Assembly (NCBI GenBank): GCA_033809415.1 | Contig: JAPXLT010000045.1 | Span: 1-21,994 of the forward strand | DNA length: 21,994 bases | Direction of reading: 5' to 3' | Source of the DNA: JAQVUB01 sp033809415 | Lineage (GTDB): Bacteria; Verrucomicrobiota; Lentisphaeria; Oligosphaerales; Oligosphaeraceae | Shown: positions 1-6,119 of the stretch, one piece after another | Numbering within the stretch: position 1 is the first letter of the stretch | Layout: each line of letters begins with the position of its first letter | Made by a program: the position numbers and the translations under genes | The notes under the pieces: generated by a model | The model's input: the letters and a program-made list of their open reading frames with translations, nothing else | Told to the model about the DNA's origin: nothing | Database searches by the model: none

Positions 1-30
1 GGGGGCAGGGGCAGGGTGCAGCCGTCTCCT
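1..30 (+). repeat. G-rich GCAGGG-type repeat fragment
   Basis: A short run of G tracts separated by CA or TGCA (GGGGGCAGGGGCAGGGTGCA) starts the window. It is a partial copy of the heptamer GCAGGGT that forms perfect tandems at 4471-4526 and 13408-13439. Here it lies directly against the 9-mer array, the same pairing seen in opposite orientation at 5882-5946. It may continue outside the window. Confidence 0.6.
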
Positions 31-156
31 GTCCACAATGTCCACAACGTCCACAACGTCCACAACGTCCACAACGTCCACAACGTCCACAACGTCCACA
101 ACGTCCACAACGTCCACAATGTCCACAGCGTCCACAGCGTCCACAACGTCCACAAA
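31..156 (+). repeat. Tandem array of 9-bp unit GTCCACAAC, 14 units
   Basis: Fourteen contiguous 9-bp units can be counted. Most read GTCCACAAC, with a few ending in AAT, AGC or AAA. There are no spacers, so this is a minisatellite and not a CRISPR array. Because 9 is a multiple of three, the array is open in several frames and gives a spurious low-complexity ORF (VHN repeats). It runs straight into the repeat arm at 152-196, which suggests that array and arm belong to one composite element. Confidence 0.95.
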
Positions 157-196
157 AATTTTCGTGCCTTTTCGTGTGGTTCGTGGTTAAAAAATC
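152..196 (+). repeat. Right arm of dispersed hairpin element
   Basis: The segment reads roughly AAAATTTTCGTGCC, then TTTTCGTGTGG, then TTCGTGGTTAAAAAA. It matches the right arms of the elements at 13456-13632 and 16980-17267 and the hairpin at 4284-4362. No left arm is visible before the 9-mer array, so it is either outside the window or missing. It ends about six bases before the stop codon of the ExbB-like gene on the other strand. Confidence 0.8.
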
Positions 197-201
197 TCTT
201 T

Positions 202-1326
202 TTAGCGCTCTATGATTAGCGAATCGATGGTGCTTTCGAGGGAGGCTTCCAAGTGCTTCGCGGAACGCGATAGAAGAGCATGGAGCAACAGCGCGGGAAT
301 GGCGACGCATAGACCCGCTTCCGTGGTAATCAACGCCTCCGATATGCCGCCGGCAAGGATTTTAGCATCTCCGACGCCATGTTGTGTAATCACCTGGAAG
401 GTATGGATCATTCCCGTCACGGTGCCCAAAAGTCCGAGCAATGGCGCTGCTGATGTGGTGACCGCCAGCCAGGAAAGCCACTTTCGCCGCCGGTCAAGCT
501 CCCCTTGCGCAATGGTTGTGAGTTTTGCTTCCAATTGATCTTGAGGAAGCCCTTGGTTCTCCTCGGCGAAAGCCACAAGTTTTCGCGATGCCTTGGCTTG
601 GGAATGAATCGTATTTTGAATGAGCTTCGCGATAACGACAATCGCTGAAACAGCTCCGAGAAGCAGGATGGGAATCATAATGATTCCACCCAGCTTGAGA
701 TGAAGAAGAAACGGCGATTTGCCGGAATACAACTCGATATGCTTCCCGGTAATGTCAAGGTCAAGTTCGACAACTGATCCGGAAGGCTCGAAGGCGGCTT
801 GGAATTGATGCGGCTCTTTCGCCTGTAGGACGATGGGGAGGCTCGAGTCGGCATCGATGAACGCCTGGCCTGCCAAAGCATCGGCGACGGCAATGGCCAC
901 AGGCCCGAATTGCCGGATTTTTGCATTGTGGACTTGCCCGCCGGCGTCGATCACCTGTGCGGTCTTTGCTCGCGAATCCGGGAGTTCAAGGTTGATCGAG
1001 TTGAGCAGGTTTTCTGTGTTATCGAGCATCTGTTGCTCGAGATCGATTTCGATTTCCAGCTCGGCGATTTTTTGTTTTAGTAGAAAAATCTCGTCTTCGA
1101 ACTTGTCGTTTTGCACGTTTGTTTCGTTGATCTGTTTGGTGATCCGATCACGGTTTTGAGTATAGTCATTCCAAGCTTTTTCGATGTTTTGCGCGACTTT
1201 TTCCGCTTGGCTTTTGGTCGCTTGAATCTCGTTTTTTAGTCGTGTTTCAAGCTCATCTGGATTTTGCGCTTGTATTGCCAATGTCAGGATTGCGAGTAGG
1301 ATTGCGACGGTTTTCGCATTCATCAT
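202..1326 (-). CDS. MotA/TolQ/ExbB proton-channel protein with long N-terminal coiled coil (TtpC-like)
   Basis: Predicted inner-membrane proton channel subunit that helps energise TonB-dependent transport. A signal peptide covers residues 1-20. A coiled-coil-rich periplasmic part covers about 25-115 and is followed by a small beta-rich segment up to about 205. Three membrane segments lie near 212-235, 286-310 and 336-354. The C-terminal block with APLLGLLGTVTGMIHTF and GGISEALITTEAGLCVAIPA is the typical MotA/TolQ/ExbB core. At 374 residues it is much longer than classical ExbB (about 240) and fits the TtpC-type subunit of TonB2-like systems. Its start region ATGATG overlaps the stop of the DUF3450 gene and has GGAGGG just upstream, so translation is probably coupled. 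ExbB, ExbD and TonB partners that often follow such genes are not in the window; a repeat array lies downstream instead. Confidence 0.85.
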   Translation of the reverse strand: MMNAKTVAILLAILTLAIQAQNPDELETRLKNEIQATKSQAEKVAQNIEKAWNDYTQNRDRITKQINETNVQNDKFEDEIFLLKQKIAELEIEIDLEQQMLDNTENLLNSINLELPDSRAKTAQVIDAGGQVHNAKIRQFGPVAIAVADALAGQAFIDADSSLPIVLQAKEPHQFQAAFEPSGSVVELDLDITGKHIELYSGKSPFLLHLKLGGIIMIPILLLGAVSAIVVIAKLIQNTIHSQAKASRKLVAFAEENQGLPQDQLEAKLTTIAQGELDRRRKWLSWLAVTTSAAPLLGLLGTVTGMIHTFQVITQHGVGDAKILAGGISEALITTEAGLCVAIPALLLHALLSRSAKHLEASLESTIDSLIIER

Positions 1327-2081
1327 TGCCCTCCGTTGGTGGTCGGAATTGGCAACGTGAGCAGCACTGGACGTTCCAAGCCTGCAATGATCGTGGATGC
1401 TTTCTGGAGATCTTTAGCCCAGTTGTGGTTCCAGCTCCAGTTCCAGCCGTTCACGGAAGGTGTTCCGAGAGCAGCATCTTGATCTTGGATGGCAAACGCA
1501 GTGTCAAGCCCAAGGTAGACAATGGTCGTGTCACGCATCGTGCCATCGGAGCCACCCAAGATGGTGTGGTGCACGACAGGTTGCTTTTGGGCGAAGGTAG
1601 CGCAAAGTTCGAGTGAGTTTTTCAGACGTAGAACCCGTGCGTGCAAGTTGTGTTCGTTCTGACCCGTCAACGGTGGCAGAAGCTGATAAGCCAGTGGTTC
1701 CGGTAGGCTGGCACGCCTGCCTTCCAGGCTTTGCTCGAGAATTTCCAGTCTCTCGAGGATTTGACTGTGCCTGGCAGCCAAACGTCTCTGCTTATCTTTC
1801 AGTTCAGCCAGCTTGGCTTGCAGGGCTTGCTTTTGCCCAAGGAGTTTTTTGTTGGCGATTCGAGTCTTATCGAGTTGCTGCGTCAGATTGTCGATGTGTT
1901 CTGAAACTTGGATTTCCAAGGATTTCAACTGCGCATCCCGATTGTCATGGGTGGCTTTCCAAGCGGCAAGTTCCGCCGATAACACGGTGCAATATTCCGC
2001 GAAGGTCATTTGCTGTGCGCTGCCCACTAGTGATGTGACCAGCGCACAGATTGCCAAAATGTGAACAGTATATTGTTTCAC
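1323..2081 (-). CDS. DUF3450 family periplasmic coiled-coil protein
   Basis: A 252-residue protein with a signal peptide (about residues 1-22, ending in SAQQ), a long coiled coil at about 40-125, and a C-terminal domain. The C-terminal part, with IVYLGLDTAFAIQDQD, a Trp-rich stretch near NGWNWSWNHNW, and VLLTLPIP near the end, follows the DUF3450 pattern as I know it. DUF3450 proteins sit beside TtpC/ExbB-type channels in TonB2-like clusters and are thought to assist TonB energisation; the exact role is not settled. The start is a GTG directly after the TAA of the btuB-like gene with no clear Shine-Dalgarno, so it probably depends on translational coupling. Its stop overlaps the ATG of the next gene as ATGA. 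Confidence 0.75.
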   Translation of the reverse strand: MKQYTVHILAICALVTSLVGSAQQMTFAEYCTVLSAELAAWKATHDNRDAQLKSLEIQVSEHIDNLTQQLDKTRIANKKLLGQKQALQAKLAELKDKQRRLAARHSQILERLEILEQSLEGRRASLPEPLAYQLLPPLTGQNEHNLHARVLRLKNSLELCATFAQKQPVVHHTILGGSDGTMRDTTIVYLGLDTAFAIQDQDAALGTPSVNGWNWSWNHNWAKDLQKASTIIAGLERPVLLTLPIPTTNGGQ

Positions 2082-4091
2082 TTAGAATGCGTAGGTTAGT
2101 CCGGCGTAGTAGGTTCTGCCATAGGTGTTGTAGATGACTCCGAATGAATCGTAGGTTGCGTAGTTTTCATTCAGCAGATTATCGATCCGCACGTATGCCT
2201 TCAGGTTGTCGTTGAACTTCCAGGTGACTGTCGAGTGCACGAGGCAGTAGTTGTCCATCTTGCCCTTCAAGCTTGCGTTGTATCTAGAGCCGATGAAAGC
2301 ACCGCCCAGGTTGAGAAAGAGGGGGGTGATGGGGTTGTAGTTGGCGTCGAAGGTGATTTGGTGGTCGGGGATGAAGGCGATGTGCTTGTTGCCGGTTTCA
2401 GTGTCCCTGACATGCTGCCAAGTATAGGCGAGCTTGAGCGAGAGTTCCTTGAACGGGTAGGCGTTGATGGCAGCCTCGACACCACGAATCTTCAGCTTGT
2501 CGATGTTGGTTGGGTAGGAAAACCAGGTCGATTCATCGTATCCGCCGTATCCGTCGATGAAGTCGTCAACTTGATTTTGAAAGTATGTGACTTCCGCATC
2601 GAGTACATTCTCGATGATTTGTTGGTTAATGCCCACGTTCCAAGTTATTGCGGTTTCGGGTTCCAGGTCTGGATTGCCGCGCCAGAACCATGCGTTGTTG
2701 GCCAGTGGCATCAGCTCGTAGGGATTGGGTGCCCTGTAGCCCTTGCCAATGGCTGCCTTAAACGTCGTGCCAGTCGGCTCGACCAAGTAGGATGCGGAGA
2801 CGTCACCCGTCCATTCGTGGTCGAAATCGGAGTGGTCGTTGAATCTGAGGTTGGCATTGAAGAAGAGATTGTCGATGGGTTCAGTCTGGTAAGCCAGGTA
2901 GTAGCCGGTGGCGTAGGTTGTTTCATCCCAGGCCTTGTATTTTTTCTGGCCCATCATCCAGCCTCGGACGTGGTCCTCCTGGTAGTCTATGCCGAGAGTG
3001 ATGGCGTTCCTTTCGTTCAGGTTGATTTTCGCCTGAGCGTTGATTAGGTCCATGTCGCCCTTGTAGCGATAGGCTGCCGCAGACCAGGATTTCTTGGCAA
3101 TGTTCTCATAAATCCGGTCTGAACGCGATTTGGCGTAGGTGACTTGGACATCCATAAGACCGTCCAGCAGCTCGGAGCCGATGATCTTGGCGTGTCCGGC
3201 GGTGCGCCTGATGAAAATGTCGTCGGTATCGATGGGTGCGTATGTCATTTCATCGTAGTCGCCACTGTCGTATTCCTCGTCCGTGTCGGTGAATGATCCT
3301 GCAATTTCGGCTCTCCAATGTTCATCGAGTTGGAGTCCGATTTGCCCCAGGTAGTTCATGGACCTGAAGCCATCGTCGTCGCCATTGATATTCATGTAGG
3401 CGGATTTTCCTTTTCGGTAGGCTGATATTCCGCGTTCGGATTGTCTTGCCAGGCCGATTTTGAAGTCAGCGATGCCGTATTTACCGAACAGCAAAGCCGA
3501 TGTGTCTACCCTGGCATGCGAACCTGCCTCAAGGTTGACAACACCGTGCGTGCCCTCTTCGGTGGGTTTCTTAGTGATGACGTTGACAACGCCGCCCATG
3601 GCCGATGAACCTTGCAGCGAGACTGCACCCTTGACGATCTCGATCCTGTCGATAAGGCTGAGAGAAAGATTGTCAAACAGCGGTGAATTCCCCGCCGAAG
3701 TTGAGTTGTCCAGGTATGGGACACCGTCAATGAGCAGTTTAGTATGATAATGCCTCATGCCCCGGAGTGAGATGACCGGTTGCGAGGCTCGAGTTCCGAA
3801 GGAATAGTAGTAGATTCCAGGTTGTTCTTGCAGGATATCCGTTACGTAGGCCTGCTTGGCTAGCTGGATTTTCTCCTGATCCAGTACGATGACGCTTTGC
3901 CCCAAGGATTCAACCAGCGCATCGGTGCGCGTGGCAGTAATAGTCATGGGCGGAAGCTCGGTGGGCGCTTGCTGCTCTTGGGCAGTCGAAAGCGAAAAAG
4001 TCGCAAATACGGCGCACCCGACAAGAGCACGGGATGCATATTTGCGGATGAAACGGGACGGCTCGGGAGCGTGGAATAGTTTGATATTCAT
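2082..4091 (-). CDS. btuB: TonB-dependent outer-membrane receptor, predicted vitamin B12 receptor BtuB
   Basis: A 669-residue receptor. The signal peptide covers about residues 1-37, followed by a TonB-box-like LPPMTITATR near residue 46. The plug domain contains LLIDGVPYLDN, IEIVKGAVSLQGSSAMGG and VVNVITKKP. A 22-strand-type barrel follows and ends with the terminal aromatic residue expected of outer-membrane barrels (YYAGLTYAF). I place the start at the ATG at 4091 because AAGGAAGG precedes it and a signal peptide follows. A longer open frame to 4388 would translate the riboswitch and a repeat and is rejected. The BtuB assignment rests on the cobalamin riboswitch directly upstream; the receptor alone could also fit other cobalamin-like or metallophore substrates. 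It is the first gene of a three-gene run with DUF3450 and ExbB-like genes. Confidence 0.85.
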   Translation of the reverse strand: MNIKLFHAPEPSRFIRKYASRALVGCAVFATFSLSTAQEQQAPTELPPMTITATRTDALVESLGQSVIVLDQEKIQLAKQAYVTDILQEQPGIYYYSFGTRASQPVISLRGMRHYHTKLLIDGVPYLDNSTSAGNSPLFDNLSLSLIDRIEIVKGAVSLQGSSAMGGVVNVITKKPTEEGTHGVVNLEAGSHARVDTSALLFGKYGIADFKIGLARQSERGISAYRKGKSAYMNINGDDDGFRSMNYLGQIGLQLDEHWRAEIAGSFTDTDEEYDSGDYDEMTYAPIDTDDIFIRRTAGHAKIIGSELLDGLMDVQVTYAKSRSDRIYENIAKKSWSAAAYRYKGDMDLINAQAKINLNERNAITLGIDYQEDHVRGWMMGQKKYKAWDETTYATGYYLAYQTEPIDNLFFNANLRFNDHSDFDHEWTGDVSASYLVEPTGTTFKAAIGKGYRAPNPYELMPLANNAWFWRGNPDLEPETAITWNVGINQQIIENVLDAEVTYFQNQVDDFIDGYGGYDESTWFSYPTNIDKLKIRGVEAAINAYPFKELSLKLAYTWQHVRDTETGNKHIAFIPDHQITFDANYNPITPLFLNLGGAFIGSRYNASLKGKMDNYCLVHSTVTWKFNDNLKAYVRIDNLLNENYATYDSFGVIYNTYGRTYYAGLTYAF

Positions 4092-4134
4092 GACCTTCCT
4101 TGTGTTGCGCGCACAATCTTGCGGCTGGGTTTGA

Positions 4135-4230
4135 CTGGCGGACGGGACCCGACTCGTGGCAAGTGGCCACTCACGGTTGCGCGACAGTTCCCGATTCTCA
4201 CGGGATTCACCGAATAGTTCGCCAGATAAA
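4135..4230 (-). promoter_or_regulatory. Cobalamin riboswitch
   Basis: On the minus strand, between the putative promoter and the btuB start, the sequence carries the conserved cobalamin aptamer core: a GGTGAATCCC segment, GTGAGAATCGGGAAC, then TGTCGCGCAACCGTGAG. A GTGGC/GCCAC hairpin follows, then a B12-box-like stretch beginning GAGTCGGGTCCCG. The outer helix is closed by CTGGCG (4225-4220) and CGCCAG (4140-4135). At about 95 nt it is compact for the class. The sequence before the Shine-Dalgarno (GATTGTGCGCGCAAC) could pair with the CGCGCAA of the core, so control at translation initiation is plausible; that part is inference. Confidence 0.85.
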
Positions 4231-4236
4231 ACACTT

Positions 4237-4264
4237 AATATAAACACCGTAAACAACCGCGCAA
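4237..4264 (-). promoter_or_regulatory. Candidate sigma70-type promoter for the btuB operon
   Basis: On the minus strand TTGCGC (4264-4259) and TATATT (4242-4237) are separated by 16 bases. A transcript starting about seven bases further on would begin directly at the 5' edge of the riboswitch. The position is convincing, the -35 box less so. Confidence 0.4.
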
Positions 4265-4283
4265 GCCTAAACGAAATTCTTTC

Positions 4284-4362
4284 GTCTTTTTTTGAACAAC
4301 GAAATACCCGAAAGGACACGAAAAAATTTTCGTGTCTTTTCGTGTGGTTTCTGGTTAAAGAA
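4284..4362. repeat. Hairpin element: two arms without internal sequence
   Basis: A left arm (AACAACGAAATACCCGAAAGG then ACACGAAAAAA) is followed at once by its imperfect reverse complement (TTTTCGTGTC, TTTTCGTGTGGTTT, CTGGTTAAAG). These are the arms of the elements at 13456-13632 and 16980-17267 with no core between them. It lies between the btuB promoter and the divergent gene at 4592. A small separate hairpin, ACGAAA-TTC-TTTCGT, sits beside it at 4271-4285 and is followed by a T run. Confidence 0.8.
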
Positions 4363-4395
4363 TAAGTTGTGGGCGCAGTCCACGCCAAGTTTCGG

Positions 4396-4451
4396 CATGA
4401 CTTCTTATGATTCTGCTTGAAAAATCATTTTTGCAGCATTATTTTTTCGCC
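4396..4451 (+). repeat. 55-nt dispersed block, copy 1
   Basis: The block starts TATGA/ATGACTTCTTATGA-like, continues with TTCTGCTTGAAAA, and ends GCAGCATTATTTTTTCGCC. It is closely matched by 16273-16327 in the same orientation, with differences mainly in a short central part. Neither copy lies in a gene. The function is unknown. Confidence 0.7.
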
Positions 4452-4470
4452 ATGGTTCAGACAGCCCCGG

Positions 4471-4526
4471 GCAGGGTGCAGGGTGCAGGGTGCAGGGTGC
4501 AGGGTGCAGGGGGCAGGGGGCAGGGG
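4471..4526 (+). repeat. Tandem heptamers GCAGGGT/GCAGGGG, 8 units
   Basis: Five GCAGGGT units are followed by three GCAGGGG units without interruption. The plus strand therefore carries at least eight G tracts of three or more, spaced by three or four bases, which satisfies the usual G-quadruplex pattern. It lies 65 bases before the start codon of the GH109-like gene, so the G-rich strand is the coding strand of that gene and could be in its leader. Confidence 0.9.
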
Positions 4527-4591
4527 GCAACTACGGGCTGCAAAAGTCCATCGTCCATAGAAAATCTTTTGCAAGGGATCAGGTTGAAGTT

Positions 4592-5857
4592 ATGAATTCA
4601 GGAATACGTCCGGTTCGAATTGGCATCATTGGTTTGGGTCCGCGGGGCGAGACGCTGCTTGCCACCATGCTGGAAATGGTCGGTGAGGTCGATATCGTTG
4701 CGGTCTGCGATCTGGCAGAGTCGCGCATCCATAAAATTCTCGGCATTCTCGAACGTGCCCAGCGCCCCAAGCCGAAGACTTTTCAGAATTATCGTGAGAT
4801 GTTGGCGTTGCCTGAGCTGGCAGGGGTACTGATCCCGACTTCCTGGAATTCCCATCTGCAAATTGCCGAAGAGGCCATGCGCATGGGCAAATATACAGGC
4901 ATCGAAGTCGGCGGGGCGTCTTCGCTGGATGAATTGTGGCAGATGGTGCATGCCGCCGAATCGACCGGAGTGTCCTGCATGATGCTGGAAAACTGCTGCT
5001 ATGGTCACAATGAATTGCTGGCTTTGAATCTTGCCCGAAAAGGCATGTTCGGGGAACTGGTGCACTGCAGTTGCGGTTACGAGCACGATCTGGCTTACAT
5101 GGCCTGTTCCGTCGAAAGCGGATTCGAACGGGCATTGCACAACCTGCACCGAAACTGCGATCTGTATCCAACACATGGCTTGGGACCGATCGCCAAGATT
5201 CTGCGAATCAACCGGGGTAACCGATTCCTGTCATTGACATCAACAGCCTCGAAGGCGCGTGGTTTTGCCGCTGCCGCGGAGAAGGAGAACTGGCAAGGCA
5301 GTGGCGGACACAGGGTATTTAACATGGGTGATGTGGTGACGACGGTGATTCGCTGCGCCCATGGGGAAACCATTGCGATGACCCATAGCGTATCGCTTCC
5401 GCGCCCATACTCCCGCAGCTGCCGCGTGCAGGGAACCAAAGGCATCTGGCTGGAAGACGCCGGCGGAATTTATATCGATGGCATCAGCCCGACAATCGAG
5501 AAAATTGATGTGGCCGGCAATCCGTATACGGTTCATCAATGGAATAAGGTCGAAGAATTTTATGATGAGTACGACCATCCCATCTGGCAGGAATTCCGCA
5601 AGAATCCGGTCGGCGGGCATGGTGGCATGGACATCCTGACCTTGCGTGCGTTTTTCGATGCCATACGGCACCAGGCCGAGACCCCGATTGATGTCTATGA
5701 TTGCGCCGCTTGGATGAGCATCACATGCCTCTCCGAACAGTCCATCGCCATGGGCGGAATGCCAGTGCCATGCCCGGACTTCACCAACGGCAAGTGGATC
5801 AACCGCCCACCAGCCCGACGCAGCATCTGGTGCCTCGATGAAGTATATGAAGGGTAA
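4592..5857 (+). CDS. Gfo/Idh/MocA family protein, GH109-like NAD-dependent glycosidase
   Basis: A 421-residue protein with an N-terminal Rossmann fold. The dinucleotide loop is GIIGLGPRG (residues 11-19), with VCD at 38-40 ending the second strand. The section LENCCYGHNELLALNLARKG, then MFGELVHCSCGYEHDL (about 132-167), and later GLGPIAKILRINRGNRF and SKARGF, closely follow the pattern of GH109 proteins (alpha-N-acetylgalactosaminidase family, which keep a bound NAD and use an oxidation-elimination mechanism). A plain sugar dehydrogenase is the alternative. Typical GH109 enzymes are often exported by Tat; this one has no visible signal. The ATG at 4592 has AGG about eight bases upstream and starts directly at the Rossmann fold. 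An in-frame upstream ATG at 4490 lies inside the G-rich heptamers and is unlikely. It is convergent with the SGNH gene. Confidence 0.8.
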   Translation: MNSGIRPVRIGIIGLGPRGETLLATMLEMVGEVDIVAVCDLAESRIHKILGILERAQRPKPKTFQNYREMLALPELAGVLIPTSWNSHLQIAEEAMRMGKYTGIEVGGASSLDELWQMVHAAESTGVSCMMLENCCYGHNELLALNLARKGMFGELVHCSCGYEHDLAYMACSVESGFERALHNLHRNCDLYPTHGLGPIAKILRINRGNRFLSLTSTASKARGFAAAAEKENWQGSGGHRVFNMGDVVTTVIRCAHGETIAMTHSVSLPRPYSRSCRVQGTKGIWLEDAGGIYIDGISPTIEKIDVAGNPYTVHQWNKVEEFYDEYDHPIWQEFRKNPVGGHGGMDILTLRAFFDAIRHQAETPIDVYDCAAWMSITCLSEQSIAMGGMPVPCPDFTNGKWINRPPARRSIWCLDEVYEG

Positions 5858-5881
5858 ATACCGCACTGCTTAGTCCTGCCC

Positions 5882-5946
5882 GACCCGTCCGCCCCGTCCG
5901 ACTTGTCCGACTTGTCCGACTTGTCTGACCTGCACCCTGCCCCCTG
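5882..5946 (+). repeat. 9-bp tandem (GACTTGTCC type) joined to inverted GCAGGG block
   Basis: Five 9-bp units can be read (GACCCGTCC, GCCCCGTCC, then GACTTGTCC twice and GACTTGTCT), followed by GACCTG and CACCCTGCCCCCTG. The last is the reverse complement of the GCAGGG-type G-rich repeat. The same pairing of 9-mer array and G-rich block occurs at 1-156 with a different 9-mer. Confidence 0.85.
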
Positions 5947-5951
5947 AACAT

Positions 5952-6003
5952 CGCAACCGGAACGGTTACGCTACTTTTTAAACCGCATGCCATCCCATCC
6001 GTC
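5952..6003 (+). repeat. Palindromic module (CGYAACCG-N3-CGGTTRCG) plus core block of the hairpin elements
   Basis: CGCAACCG-GAA-CGGTTACG (5952-5970) is an imperfect palindrome, followed by CTACTTTTTAAACC. The same sequence appears on the other strand at 16174-16192 with its flank. Directly adjacent, 5983-6003 is the reverse complement of the core block CGGATGGGATGGCATGCGG found at 13517-13535 and 17039-17059. Two modules that are separate elsewhere are thus fused here. Confidence 0.75.
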
Positions 6004-6019
6004 AAAGTAACACTTCTAT

Positions 6020-6058
6020 AAATTTTCCGCGCTTTCCGTGCTTTCCGTGGACAAAAAA
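6020..6058 (+). repeat. Diverged right arm of hairpin element
   Basis: AAATTTTCCGCGC followed by TTTCCGTGC and TTTCCGTGG and then ACAAAAAA resembles the right arms elsewhere (AAAATTTTCGTG...GGTTAAAAA), with CCGTG in place of CGTG. Its own period is nine bases. It lies about 60 bases beyond the stop of the convergent SGNH gene and could help end transcription in either direction, which is inference. Confidence 0.6.
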
Positions 6059-6119
6059 TAGATTCTGATTGCCGATCAACGGAAAAAGTCAACTGCGTTT
6101 TTTCGGTTTAAAAGACTCA

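Noticed and set aside
31..156. CRISPR array
   Set aside because: The 9-bp units are contiguous with no spacers; none of the other repeat clusters has CRISPR repeat-spacer structure either.
16..219. Plus-strand ORF of 67 codons with VHN repeats
   Set aside because: It is only the translation of the 9-bp tandem array and the repeat arm; no ribosome binding site and no domain.
2235..3047. 270-codon plus-strand ORF opposite the receptor gene
   Set aside because: Antisense shadow of the receptor with low-complexity Val-rich composition and no recognisable domain.
4092..4388. N-terminal extension of the TonB-dependent receptor to an ATG at 4388
   Set aside because: It would translate a repeat hairpin and the cobalamin riboswitch; a signal peptide and a good Shine-Dalgarno mark the start at 4091.
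4598..5176. Minus-strand ORFs of about 190 codons inside the GH109-like gene
   Set aside because: Shadows of a gene with clear Rossmann-fold and GH109-type motifs on the plus strand.
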